64,000 nt of DNA from Bradyrhizobium sp. 199 (GCF_023073355.1 NZ_JADPJI010000009.1:101001-165000); one strand, 5' to 3'; positions 17,172-25,360 are shown, counted from the stretch's first letter. Translations and numbers: made by a program. Notes: a model not told the origin generated them from the sequence alone.

Positions 17172-17516
17172 CTACTTCTCCTTGATCGGCGGTGCGATTT
17201 TCTCAGCCGGAGCCGGCGGCAATGCCGGCTTGGTTGCGCCCGCCGCCCCCTGTGTCTGCGGATCGGGCCTTGCCGGTTCAGGCGCCGGCGTGGTCGGCCG
17301 CTCGCCGCCGGGCTTGGCTTCCGCAGGCTTGTTCTGATCGTCGGACGGCGTGCCCTGGAGCGGCTGCGTCGCCTGGGCCGTCTGGATCCGGGTCTCGGCG
17401 CGGATTTGCGCCAGCGACATACCTGAAACCACGACGCCTGCTGCGAACAGCGAGCAGGCGACCATCAGGTCGAGCTTCAGTCTGCGCTTGTCATATTGGC
17501 CGGACATGTCGATCAC
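17172..17516 (-). CDS. Membrane-anchored Pro/Ala-rich hypothetical protein
   Basis: 114 aa: a short basic N-terminus (QYDKRRLKLD), one hydrophobic helix (LMVACSLFAAGVVVSGMSL), then a low-complexity tail rich in Pro, Ala, Lys and Gln to the end. No enzymatic motif. It resembles small single-span proteins common in Bradyrhizobium. It is convergent with homospermidine synthase. Function unknown; the tail suggests a periplasmic or cytosolic tether. Confidence 0.6.
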   Translation of the reverse strand: MIDMSGQYDKRRLKLDLMVACSLFAAGVVVSGMSLAQIRAETRIQTAQATQPLQGTPSDDQNKPAEAKPGGERPTTPAPEPARPDPQTQGAAGATKPALPPAPAEKIAPPIKEK

Positions 17517-17669
17517 CGCCTTTGTCCGGGATCAACGAAGTCGCCCGTCTGCGGTTCCCCTGCCCGTGGCGGCGGGAACTCGGGTCCAGGAGCCGACCGC
17601 GTCCGAACTCACAGCGCCGCCGCGGGTTGAACGCGCACGCCCATCCCCTGCTTTCAAAACAATGACAGA

Positions 17670-18689
17670 TTAAAGCTCGAGCAGGCCGCCATCCCCATTT
17701 TCGTCGGCGAACGCCAGCAGCGTGCCCTTGGCGTTCCAGGCGAGCGCCGCGACCGGCGGCGTGCCATTGCGGCGAACCAGGATTTCGGCGCCGTCTTCAA
17801 GTCGGACCATCAGCACGGTGCCATCACTGTAGCCGGCGGCGAGGATGTCGTTCTTCGGATGGCACGCGACCGCCGCGACGCGGGCCTGCAGCGGCGCGAG
17901 CATCGCGGGTTCCTTGCCCATCGGGCCGTCCTTGCTGCCGAACGGCCAGACGATGACGGTGTCGGCGCCCGAGGTCGCCAGCCCCTTGCCACCCGCGCTC
18001 CAGGACATCGAACGGACGCGGCCGGGATAGCCGGTCATGCGCATGTGCCTGTTGTCGGCGAGCCGCCAGCCGTGCAGTGCCGGCTCGTGCATCGCGGTGA
18101 CGAGAAACTTGTTGTCGGGGCTGAAGGTAACCGCATGATGCGAGCCGGCCCAGGGCAGGAATTCCGCTGATCCTTCCATGTTCGGAAACCACAGCGTCGC
18201 GCCGTTGTAATGCGTGATGGCAAGCCGCAGGCCCTTCGGCGCAAACGCGAGCCCGCCGACGGTCGTGGGCACCTCGAGCGACTTCTCCTCGGTCTTGCCG
18301 CTCTTGACGGTGGCGATCTTGCCGGCCGACCAGGCGAAGGCGCCATCCGGATGCAGCGCCACCGCGTCGATCCAGCGCCGCTTCGGATCGGTCGCGAGCA
18401 GCGTCACCTCGCCCTTGGCATCGAGCGAGACGACCTTGCCGTCGTCGCCGCCCATGATAAGGCGCTTGCCGTCGGAGGCAGTCGAGAGAATGCCGCCGCT
18501 GTGCACGGCGACGGTGCTGATCTCACCCTTGGCGTCGACCAACGCGACGTTCTCCTCACCGCCGACGAAGGCGGCGTGAGGCCCGAGGAAGTGCACCGAG
18601 GTCACGGCCATGCCGAGCGTGACGGGCTTGACGCGCTCGGTGGCGGAGACGATCGAGGCGGAATCGGGAGCCGGCGTAAACTCTTTCAT
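17670..18689 (-). CDS. WD40-repeat protein coupled to CobW-type GTPase
   Basis: 339 aa with repeated beta-propeller blades, recognisable by recurring units such as VAFSPDNKFLVTAMHEPALH-like AVTFSPDNKFLVTA, SMSWSAGGKGLATSGAD and AWNAKGTLLAFADENGDG. No signal peptide. ATG 18689 overlaps the cobW stop by one base (TGATG), implying translational coupling; GTG 18692 is an alternative. The constant partnership with the GTPase suggests a scaffold or regulator of metal transfer to target proteins. Known bacterial evidence for this exact pair is not available to me. Confidence 0.82.
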   Translation of the reverse strand: MKEFTPAPDSASIVSATERVKPVTLGMAVTSVHFLGPHAAFVGGEENVALVDAKGEISTVAVHSGGILSTASDGKRLIMGGDDGKVVSLDAKGEVTLLATDPKRRWIDAVALHPDGAFAWSAGKIATVKSGKTEEKSLEVPTTVGGLAFAPKGLRLAITHYNGATLWFPNMEGSAEFLPWAGSHHAVTFSPDNKFLVTAMHEPALHGWRLADNRHMRMTGYPGRVRSMSWSAGGKGLATSGADTVIVWPFGSKDGPMGKEPAMLAPLQARVAAVACHPKNDILAAGYSDGTVLMVRLEDGAEILVRRNGTPPVAALAWNAKGTLLAFADENGDGGLLEL

Positions 18690-19735
18690 CACGAGACGAT
18701 GCAGCTCTCAAAACCCTCGCGAATGGCCTTTTCCGGCAATTCGCGGCCGATGAAGACGAGACGGCTCTCGCGCGGCTCGCCATCCTTCCACTTCCGCTGA
18801 TGGTTGCCCTCCAGCATCATGTGGACGCCCTGGAAGACGTAGCGGTCGTCGTCGTCGTGGAAGGCGAGGATGCCCTTGGAGCGCAGGATCTTGCCGCCCT
18901 CGACCTGCACCAGGTTCTGCAGCCAAGGCATGAACACGTTCGGATCGAGCGGCTTGTCGGTCTTGAGCGACAGCGATTGCATGTCCTCATCGTGATAGTG
19001 CTTCAGACCCTGACCGTGATCATGGTGGTGATGATGATCGTGGCCGTGGTGGTGATCGTGGTCGTGGTCATGGTCGTCGGCCGTCAAAAAGTCCGGCTCG
19101 ATATCGAGGATTCGGTCGAGGTCGAACGCGCCGCGGTCGAGCACGTCGGCCAGCGCCACCGAGCAGCGCTCGGTGCGATGCAGCTTGGCGTAGGGGTTGA
19201 TGCCGCGAATGCGGGCCTCGACCTCGGCGAGCTCGCCCTTGCTGACGAGATCGATCTTGTTCAATACGATGACGTCGGCAAAGGCGATCTGGTTCTTGGC
19301 CTCGGGCGCGTCCTTGAGTCGGTCGGACAGCCATTTGGCGTCGGCAACCGTCACGACCGCGTCGAGGCGGGCGTTCTTCTGCACGTCTTCGTCGACGAAG
19401 AAGGTCTGGGCGACAGGTGCGGGATCGGCAAGGCCGGTGGTCTCGACGATGATGGCGTCGAACTTGCCCTTGCGCTTCATCAGGCCATCCATGATGCGGA
19501 CGAGGTCGCCGCGCACGGTGCAGCAGATGCAACCATTATTCATCTCGAACACTTCCTCATCGGCGCCGATGATGAGGTCGTTGTCGATGCCGATCTCGCC
19601 GAATTCGTTGACGATGACGGCGTATTTCTTGCCGTGGTTCTCCGACAGGATGCGGTTCAAAAGCGTGGTCTTGCCGGCACCGAGATAGCCGGTCAGGACG
19701 GTCACGGGAATTTTGGAGGAGGTCGCTTCAGACAT
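18689..19735 (-). CDS. CobW/COG0523 GTPase, probable zinc metallochaperone
   Basis: 348 aa. Walker A GYLGAGKT at residues 17-24, the COG0523 metal motif GCICC at 68-72, and a C-terminal CobW domain are visible. A His/Asp-rich stretch lies at about 225-255. The CxCC site binds Zn(II) in characterised ZNG1/ZigA proteins, which insert zinc into client enzymes under zinc limitation. It lies 54 bp after znuA on the same strand and is likely part of the Zur regulon by read-through. No separate Zur box was seen in that gap. WD40 gene follows with a one-base overlap. Confidence 0.9.
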   Translation of the reverse strand: MSEATSSKIPVTVLTGYLGAGKTTLLNRILSENHGKKYAVIVNEFGEIGIDNDLIIGADEEVFEMNNGCICCTVRGDLVRIMDGLMKRKGKFDAIIVETTGLADPAPVAQTFFVDEDVQKNARLDAVVTVADAKWLSDRLKDAPEAKNQIAFADVIVLNKIDLVSKGELAEVEARIRGINPYAKLHRTERCSVALADVLDRGAFDLDRILDIEPDFLTADDHDHDHDHHHGHDHHHHHDHGQGLKHYHDEDMQSLSLKTDKPLDPNVFMPWLQNLVQVEGGKILRSKGILAFHDDDDRYVFQGVHMMLEGNHQRKWKDGEPRESRLVFIGRELPEKAIREGFESCIVS

Positions 19736-19789
19736 AAGAACTCCGACATCAGGCTTGTTCGCGCGACGCGAGGCGGGGTGGCCCCTGCC

Positions 19790-20659
19790 CTAATGGTCAA
19801 GCGCGCTAGTCAGCGCCTTTATATTGTGCCTGACCATGTCAATGTAAGTGGGTGCAGGCCCCTTTTCGCCCGTTAAACCGTCCGAAATCAGGGTCCCGCC
19901 GACCTTTGCGCCGGTCTCCGCCGCGATCCGCCGGATCAGGCGGTCGTCGCTGATATTCTCCAGGAACACGGCCGGGATTTTTTGGGCCTTGATCTGACCG
20001 ATGATGCGGGCGACGTCGCGCGCGCTCGGCTCGGTTTCGGTGGAGACGCCTAGGGGGGCGATGAACTGGATACCGTATTCGGCGGAAAAATAGCCGAAGG
20101 CGTCATGAGTGGAGATCACCTTGCGCCGCTCCGGCGGGATTTTGGCAACGGCCTCCCGGACCTCACGATCGAGCGATTCGAGCTTTTCCAGAAAGGCCTT
20201 TGCCTGTGCGCGGAAGACGTCCGCGTCTTCCGGAGCGGCCGCGGCGAGCGCATTGGCGATGTCGGACACGTAGATCTTCGCGTTGGGGACGGACTGCCAG
20301 GCGTGAGGATCTGCGGCCGAACCAAGCTTCAGTGGCACGATGCCGGCGCTTGCCGTGACCACCTGCGCCTTGCTGGCGGAAGACTGCACGAGACGCGGCA
20401 GCCAGCCTTCTAACCCAAGCCCATTGACGATGACGAGCTTGGCCTCCGCGACCCGCTTCGCATCGGCTGGCGCCGCCGTGTAGACGTGGACGTCGCCGTC
20501 GGCGCCGACCAGCGTGGTCAGATTGATGCGGTCGCCACCGATGCTACGGGCGAAATCGGCGATGATCGAGAAGCTTGCAACGACGTTGAGCCGCTCCGCG
20601 GCGCGCAGCGGCGACGCGATCAGCAACAGCGTACAAAGCAGGATGAGCCGCATCGTCAC
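19790..20659 (-). CDS. znuA: Zinc ABC transporter substrate-binding protein (ZnuA-like)
   Basis: 289 aa with signal peptide (LILLCTLLLIASPLRA). Predicted metal ligands are His58 (GDVHVY), His119 (DPHAW), His185 (STHDAFGYF) and Asp260 (LISDGLTG). A His at the third position, as in ZnuA/TroA, rather than the Glu of Mn-type proteins, supports zinc. The long His-rich loop of classical ZnuA is absent; His-rich stretches occur instead in the small protein and CobW of the same locus. Overlaps znuB by 4 bp. Confidence 0.9.
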   Translation of the reverse strand: MTMRLILLCTLLLIASPLRAAERLNVVASFSIIADFARSIGGDRINLTTLVGADGDVHVYTAAPADAKRVAEAKLVIVNGLGLEGWLPRLVQSSASKAQVVTASAGIVPLKLGSAADPHAWQSVPNAKIYVSDIANALAAAAPEDADVFRAQAKAFLEKLESLDREVREAVAKIPPERRKVISTHDAFGYFSAEYGIQFIAPLGVSTETEPSARDVARIIGQIKAQKIPAVFLENISDDRLIRRIAAETGAKVGGTLISDGLTGEKGPAPTYIDMVRHNIKALTSALDH

Positions 20660-21525
20660 GCTTCCAGATGCCGGCCGGGAAAAAGTTGCCGGACGATACC
20701 GCCGACGCGGCCGAACAGGACGGAGACGACGTAGAGCACCGTCGCCACCAGAATCACCGCAGGACCCGACGGCACACGGGTCTGGAACGACAGCACGAGG
20801 CCGGCATAGCCGGAGACCGCAGCCGCCACGACCGCGATGCAGATCATGACGGTGAGATCACGCGACCAGAACCGCGCGATACCCGCCGGCAGGATCATCA
20901 GCCCGACCGCAAGCAGCGTGCCGAGGGCCTGAAAGCCGTTGACGAGGTTGATCACGACGAGGGCGAGGAAGGCAAGATGCGCAGGTCCCCCGGCGCGGCT
21001 GACGGTCCGCAGGAACAGGGGGTCCACGCTCTCGATCACCAGCGGGCGGTAGATCACGGCGAGCACCAGCAGCGTCACGGTGGCGTTGAAGGCCACCACC
21101 AGCAGCGTCTGGTCGTCCATCGCGAGGATGTTGCCGAACAGCACGTGCAGCAAATCGATATTGGTGCCCTTGATCGAGACAATGGTGACGCCGAGCGCCA
21201 GCGATGCCAGATAGAAGGTCGCGAGCGAAGCGTCCTCCTTCAGCCCGGTCGAGCGCGCGACCACGCCGGCAAGAATCGCAACGGTAAAGCCGGCGATCAG
21301 GCCGCCCGCCGTCATCGCAAACAGATTGAGGCCGGAGAGCAGGAAGCCGACCGCGGCGCCGGGCAGGATCGCATGCGCCATGGCATCGCCGACGAGGCTC
21401 ATCCGCCGCAGCATCAGGAACACGCCGATCGGCGCGCCGGCCAGCGACAGGGCGATCACGGCGGCAAGCGCGCGCCGCATGAACTCGAATTCGGTGAACG
21501 GACCGATCAGCGCGTCATAGAGCAT
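20656..21525 (-). CDS. znuB: Zinc ABC transporter permease (ZnuB-like)
   Basis: 289-aa ABC-3 family permease with eight or so hydrophobic helices. The family signature GAPIGVFLMLRRMSLVGDAM is near residues 30-50, and HAILPGAAVGFLLSG follows. It forms the membrane channel with ZnuC and receives metal from ZnuA. The start codon follows the znuC stop by 6 nt, and its 3' end overlaps znuA by 4 bp, so tight operon structure is clear. Confidence 0.91.
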   Translation of the reverse strand: MLYDALIGPFTEFEFMRRALAAVIALSLAGAPIGVFLMLRRMSLVGDAMAHAILPGAAVGFLLSGLNLFAMTAGGLIAGFTVAILAGVVARSTGLKEDASLATFYLASLALGVTIVSIKGTNIDLLHVLFGNILAMDDQTLLVVAFNATVTLLVLAVIYRPLVIESVDPLFLRTVSRAGGPAHLAFLALVVINLVNGFQALGTLLAVGLMILPAGIARFWSRDLTVMICIAVVAAAVSGYAGLVLSFQTRVPSGPAVILVATVLYVVSVLFGRVGGIVRQLFPGRHLEA

Positions 21526-21531
21526 CGGATA

Positions 21532-22287
21532 TCAAGCCGCCTGCGAACGGGCATCGTCAGCCGCACAGGCCGCCGCGCTGTCGTCAAAAGCCTCGCACAT
21601 CCGCATCGCGACCAGCAGGTTCTCCGGCGTCAGCACCTCCGCCGTCGGTCCCCACGCCACAGGGCCACGCGCCAGCACCAGCGTCTGGCTGAAATGCTTG
21701 CGCACCATTTCCATGTCGTGCAGCGCGGCGAGCACGGTGCGGCCCTCGCCTTGCCACTGCTTCACCAGCGCGAGCAAATCGGCCGTGGTCTTGCTGTCGA
21801 TGGCGTTGAAAGGCTCGTCGAGCACGATAAGCGCAGCATCCTGCAGCAGTACGCGCGCGAACAGCACACGCTGCATCTGACCGCCCGAGAGGGTGCCGAT
21901 CGGGCGGTTCTCGAAACCATTGAGGCCGACGGAAGCGACCGAGCGGAGGATCTTTTCGCGGGCGGCCTTGCCGATCCCGCCGAACAGGCCGGCGTCGCGC
22001 CACAGCCCGGTGCCGACGAAATCGAACACCGAGATCGGAAAGCTGCGGTCGATCTCCGCGCTCTGCGGCAGATAAGCGATGTCCCTGCTATCAAGCCCGC
22101 CGAGATGGATGCTGCCGTCGAGCGGCTTGAGGATGCCGACGATGCCACGCAGCAAGGTCGACTTGCCCGCGCCATTCGGGCCGATTACGGCCAGCAATGC
22201 ACCCGGCGCCACCTCACCGCTGAGGTGATGCACGGCGGGGTGGCGGTCATAGCCCAGCGTGACGTTGTGGAAATGCAGCGCCGCCAT
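21532..22287 (-). CDS. znuC: Zinc ABC transporter ATPase (ZnuC-like)
   Basis: 251 aa from ATG 22287, which has GAGGTG upstream; a longer in-frame start overlaps the preceding gene and lacks support. Walker A GPNGAGKST, signature LSGGQMQR and Walker B ALIVLDEPFNAID are all intact, so it should hydrolyse ATP to power zinc import. Its start codon lies two bases after the stop of the His-rich small protein. The C-terminus carries the extra domain-like tail (CEAFDDSAAACAADD) with two Cys, which may bind metal. Confidence 0.92.
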   Translation of the reverse strand: MAALHFHNVTLGYDRHPAVHHLSGEVAPGALLAVIGPNGAGKSTLLRGIVGILKPLDGSIHLGGLDSRDIAYLPQSAEIDRSFPISVFDFVGTGLWRDAGLFGGIGKAAREKILRSVASVGLNGFENRPIGTLSGGQMQRVLFARVLLQDAALIVLDEPFNAIDSKTTADLLALVKQWQGEGRTVLAALHDMEMVRKHFSQTLVLARGPVAWGPTAEVLTPENLLVAMRMCEAFDDSAAACAADDARSQAA

Positions 22288-22289
22288 GG

Positions 22290-22520
22290 TCACCTCATCG
22301 CCAGGAAGACCACGCCCCAGAGCACCGCACATACCACGAGCGCCGCCGCGAGGCGCGCGCCCATGGTCATGCGCAGGATCGACCAGGGCGCTGCCTGGGC
22401 GGGATGTGGCGAGGCTGCATCATGGACATGGGCGTGGGCGTGCCCATGCGAATGCCCGTGGTCATGAGAATGGCCATGAGCGTGGTCGTGATGATGAGCG
22501 TGGGACGCGGCGGGAACCAT
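22290..22520 (-). CDS. Small His-rich single-span membrane protein at head of zinc operon
   Basis: 76 aa. Residues 7-32 alternate His with Asp, Gly, Ala and Ser (HAHHHDHAHGHSHDHGHSHG), followed by a Pro-rich spacer and one C-terminal membrane helix (RLAAALVVCAVLWGVVFLAM). It is the first gene after the Zur-type box and runs into znuC with a 2-nt gap, so it is coregulated with zinc import. A metal-binding or buffering role at the membrane is inferred. It may stand in for the His loop missing from the local ZnuA. Start ATG 22520 has only a weak AGG upstream. Confidence 0.7.
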   Translation of the reverse strand: MVPAASHAHHHDHAHGHSHDHGHSHGHAHAHVHDAASPHPAQAAPWSILRMTMGARLAAALVVCAVLWGVVFLAMR

Positions 22521-22528
22521 GCCTGGAC

Positions 22529-22541
22529 GTTATATTATAAC
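22529..22541 (-). promoter_or_regulatory. Zur-type operator overlapping a TATAAT -10 element
   Basis: GTTATATTATAAC is a perfect 13-bp palindrome (6-bp arms around a central T) and matches the alphaproteobacterial Zur box form GTTATnnTATAAC. On the minus strand it reads GTTATAATATAAC and contains TATAAT at 22539-22534. Zinc-bound Zur there would block RNA polymerase. The ATG at 22520 is so close that the transcript would have a very short leader. Confidence 0.82.
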
Positions 22542-22563
22542 ATTACCACTGTCCACGTCGCGC

Positions 22564-23064
22564 TCACGGCTTCCCGATCACCATCGCTATGGCGGCTGCG
22601 ACGAACGGAAATGGCACCGAGACGGCACAGCGGAACCAGACGAAACGGGCCGGCATGAACGGGATTTCCCACAAGATCACCCGCTGGAAGGCAAACAGCG
22701 CCCAGGCGACGACATAGGCGACCACCTGCGGTACTCCGCCGCCCGACTTCAGCGCGACCGTGCCGATGGAGAAGCCGATCACGGGCCCGCCGGGGGTGGC
22801 GGCACCCGCAACCACAGCCGTCGCGACGCCCAGCCAGCCGCTGTCCGGTCCGAGCCAGCCGGTGATCACCTCCTGCGGGATGATGGCGGCGATGTAGCCG
22901 GAGCCGATCACACCGAGCGCGATCCGCGGCACGATGTTGATGAAATCCATTGAGCCTTCGCGCAGCGAGACCTTGAACACTGGGGGGCCACGGCGGAAGG
23001 CGATCAGGCCGACGCCGAAGACCGAGCCCCACAGTAGGATGTCGATCAGAAGCGCCGCGCTCAC
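22564..23064 (-). CDS. Permease half-protein (DUF318/ArsP_1-like), second of split pair
   Basis: 166 aa from GTG 23064, which overlaps the upstream stop as GTGA. Hydrophobic throughout, with GAATPGGPVIGFSIG and a later WEIPFMPARF. The upstream gene has matching segments (GAILPGGPFTAYP and WEIPIMGTDF), so the two are homologous halves of a permease that is normally one chain. A heterodimer is likely. Substrate unknown; the family includes organoarsenic exporters. It lies directly upstream of the Zur box but reads on the same strand, so regulation by that box is not implied. Confidence 0.75.
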   Translation of the reverse strand: MSAALLIDILLWGSVFGVGLIAFRRGPPVFKVSLREGSMDFINIVPRIALGVIGSGYIAAIIPQEVITGWLGPDSGWLGVATAVVAGAATPGGPVIGFSIGTVALKSGGGVPQVVAYVVAWALFAFQRVILWEIPFMPARFVWFRCAVSVPFPFVAAAIAMVIGKP

Positions 23065-23672
23065 GTCTCGTCGTCCTTGGTGGCAGGCTTCGGATACATC
23101 CTGACGTAGACGAAGCGGCCGAGCGCGCCGGCCAGCACCGGCAGCGGCAACGAGATCAGGATCCGCCACAGCGTGAAGTCAGTGCCCATGATCGGGATTT
23201 CCCAGGCCACCGCCCGGCCATAGCCGATCAAGGTCCAGCTCACGACCATGGCGATGGTGGCGCCGAAATCGGCGCCTACAGCTAGCAGCGCGCTCGCCAC
23301 GGGATATGCGGTGAAGGGACCGCCGGGCAGGATCGCGCCGAAGGCGGTGCCGATCAAAAGCCCCTTCAGGCCAGACTTCGGCCCGAGCGAGCGCGACACT
23401 TTTTCGTGCGGCAGGATTTCGGAGATGAATGCCCCTAGCAGGCAACCGGCCAGCACACGCGGCAGGATGCCTGAGAACAGCGAGAGGTCGTGGGTGAGAA
23501 TGTCGAGAACGCCGTCGGTGCCGTCACGCCGCCAGACCAGTGCCGCACTCATTGCGACCAGCGCTGCGATGATGATGGTTGACCAGCCGATCGGCTTGCG
23601 CACGCGCCCCGGCCGCGGCTCGGAGTCCGCGTCCTCGGCAGGCGCCGGGTCTTTCGGGAAAGGTTCTGACAA
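23061..23672 (-). CDS. Permease half-protein (DUF318/ArsP_1-like), first of split pair
   Basis: 203 aa. A charged N-terminus (DPAPAEDADSEPRPGRVRK) precedes about five hydrophobic segments. The motif GAILPGGPFTAYPVASALL and the later RAVAWEIPIM correspond to those in the second half-gene. Translational coupling (4-bp overlap) to the second half supports equimolar production. No periplasmic partner or ATPase lies nearby. Function and substrate remain open. Confidence 0.77.
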   Translation of the reverse strand: MSEPFPKDPAPAEDADSEPRPGRVRKPIGWSTIIIAALVAMSAALVWRRDGTDGVLDILTHDLSLFSGILPRVLAGCLLGAFISEILPHEKVSRSLGPKSGLKGLLIGTAFGAILPGGPFTAYPVASALLAVGADFGATIAMVVSWTLIGYGRAVAWEIPIMGTDFTLWRILISLPLPVLAGALGRFVYVRMYPKPATKDDET

Positions 23673-23822
23673 CGGGCTCGATGGGCTCGAGGGTGACGTC
23701 CGTCCTGATTAAGGGCGGTGTTCCACGGATGCAAACGGTAGGACGACAGACCCATGCGCGCGCCGCGCAGGGCAATTCCGCACAGCAAAAAGGCGGCCGC
23801 GCATGCGACCGCCTTAGTTGCC

Positions 23823-23898
23823 GTCATTCCGGGGCGGCGAAGCCGGACCCGGAATCTCGAGATCCCGGGTTCGATGCTTCGCATCGCCCAGGGATGAC
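23823..23898. repeat. Interspersed palindromic repeat, GTCATTCCGGGGC family
   Basis: The unit begins GTCATTCCGGGGCGG and ends CAGGGATGAC, with an internal CGATGCTTCGCATCG hairpin and CCGGAATCTCGAGATCCCGG. A related copy with the same ends lies at 47627-47726. Both are intergenic. The type is widespread in Bradyrhizobium, and the copies are non-coding. Confidence 0.75.
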
Positions 23899-23908
23899 GG
23901 TGATTGAT

Positions 23909-24505
23909 CTACGCCTTCTCGAACAGGGACTCGACGTATTCCCAGTTCACGAGATTCTCGACGAACGCCTTGAGATAGTCCGGACGGCGGTTGCGATAGT
24001 CGATGTAATAGGAATGCTCCCAGACGTCGCAGCCGAGGATCGGGGTGGCGCCGTGCACCAGCGGATTCTCGCCGTTCGGGGTCTTGGAGATTTCGAGCTT
24101 GCCGTTCTTGACCTGGAGCCAGCACCAGCCGGAGCCGAACTGGCCGACGCCGGCTGCCTGGAAGTCAGTCTTGAACTTCTCGAAGCCGCCGAGGTCCTCG
24201 TTGATCTTCTTCTCGATCTTGCCCGGCAGCTTGGTGCCGCCGCCATTGGGCTTCATCCAGCTCCAGAAGTGGATGTGGTTGTAGTGCTGGCCGGCATTGT
24301 TGAACACAGCGGGGTTCTTGCCGAACGAGCCCTTGACGATCTCTTCAAGGGACTTGCCTTCCCATTCGGTCCCCTTGAGCGCGTTGTTGCCGTTGGTGAC
24401 GTAGGCCTGATGATGCTTGTCGTGGTGGAATTCCAACGTCTCCTTCGACATGAACTGGCCGAGGGCGTCATAGGCGTAAGGGAGTGGGGGCAGCGTAAAG
24501 GTCAT
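23909..24505 (-). CDS. sodB: Superoxide dismutase, iron-type
   Basis: 198 aa, cytoplasmic (no signal peptide). Metal ligands are His27, His77, Asp160 and His164 (DVWEHSYY). Gln73 in NNAGQHYNH sits where Fe-SODs carry their second-sphere Gln, while the site that is Gln in Mn-SODs (near PNGEN) is Gly. This favours Fe or cambialistic use. Dismutates superoxide to peroxide and oxygen. It is monocistronic, with an interspersed repeat just after its stop. Confidence 0.93.
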   Translation of the reverse strand: MTFTLPPLPYAYDALGQFMSKETLEFHHDKHHQAYVTNGNNALKGTEWEGKSLEEIVKGSFGKNPAVFNNAGQHYNHIHFWSWMKPNGGGTKLPGKIEKKINEDLGGFEKFKTDFQAAGVGQFGSGWCWLQVKNGKLEISKTPNGENPLVHGATPILGCDVWEHSYYIDYRNRRPDYLKAFVENLVNWEYVESLFEKA

Positions 24506-24748
24506 GGTTTCTTGTCCGCAACTGGTGGGGAACGAGTTCTAACGGTCACCCCTTATAGAACGTTCCGCGGCCGTTAAATACCGTCAAGTTGCGAAAACAC
24601 GTGATGCGGCCGCTTGGCACGATTGCATAAAGCCGGCAGGCGGCGGACGATCACCCAGGCCAGGCCGGTCGCAGCAAAATATCATTGCCTTTGAACCGGT
24701 TATGACAGAACGAATGCACCGCGAACCGAACATGCGAGAGCCGAAGCA

Positions 24749-25276
24749 ATGAGCGTCGAGATCGACATCCTGAACGGCGACGCCTCGTGGCCGATCGCGG
24801 AGCCGCTGCATCAGGCAGTTTGGGGACCGCATATGATCGCCGACAAGCCCTGGGCTCACGTCAAATGGGCCCATGCCGATCTGCGCGTGCTGATCGAAAC
24901 GCCCGAGGACGGCCTGGTCTGCCATGTCGGCATCTACTTCCGCACCGCGACCTGGAATGGACAGAAGGTGCACATTGGCGGCATTGGCGGAGTCTGCACC
25001 CGCGAGGACCGGCGCGGTCGCGGCTACGCGACCATGGCAATCGACGCGGCCGTGCACACCATGCGCGCGAACGAGGCGGTCCGGTTCGCACTCTTGTTCT
25101 GCGAGCCGCACAACGCCCCGTTCTACGCGGCCCGGAGCTGGCTGCCATTCGAGGGCGAGGTCTATTGCGAGCAACCGGAGGGGCGAATCCGGTTCACCCA
25201 CATGCCGCCCTATGTCTTCAACATCGTCCGGGCGCCGACCTTGGGCACCATCGACCTATGCGGCCTGCCGTGGTGA
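24749..25276 (+). CDS. GNAT acetyltransferase, NodA/AAC(2')-like
   Basis: 175 aa. Acetyl-CoA motif REDRRGRGYATMAIDAAV lies at about residues 85-102. The flanks resemble two named relatives. WAHADLRVLIETPEDGLVCH resembles the N-terminal half of NodA (ELRAIGYDSNG and AAHIGL). The C-terminal ARSWLPFEGEVY and TIDLCGLPW pattern echoes aminoglycoside 2'-N-acetyltransferases (RGWLPWHG, LTCDW). It is neither clearly, since it lacks nod neighbours and its substrate residues are not checkable here. Probably acylates or acetylates a sugar amine or small amine. Confidence 0.8.
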   Translation: MSVEIDILNGDASWPIAEPLHQAVWGPHMIADKPWAHVKWAHADLRVLIETPEDGLVCHVGIYFRTATWNGQKVHIGGIGGVCTREDRRGRGYATMAIDAAVHTMRANEAVRFALLFCEPHNAPFYAARSWLPFEGEVYCEQPEGRIRFTHMPPYVFNIVRAPTLGTIDLCGLPW

Positions 25277-25360
25277 CCCCTGCGTGAGGTGAGGCTGCCG
25301 CCGGGGCCTACCTGCCCCTATAATATGTCGATCATCATCTAAAATTCCGTCCGGTGACAC

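Noticed and set aside
20668..22467. Long plus-strand open frame antisense to the znu genes
   Set aside because: Its product is Arg/His/Gln-rich without domains, a typical shadow of high-GC codon bias opposite real genes with clear ABC-transporter motifs.
24749..25276. Calling this GNAT nodA
   Set aside because: No nod genes nearby, the likeness is partial and shared with AAC(2') enzymes, so a Nod-factor role cannot be claimed.
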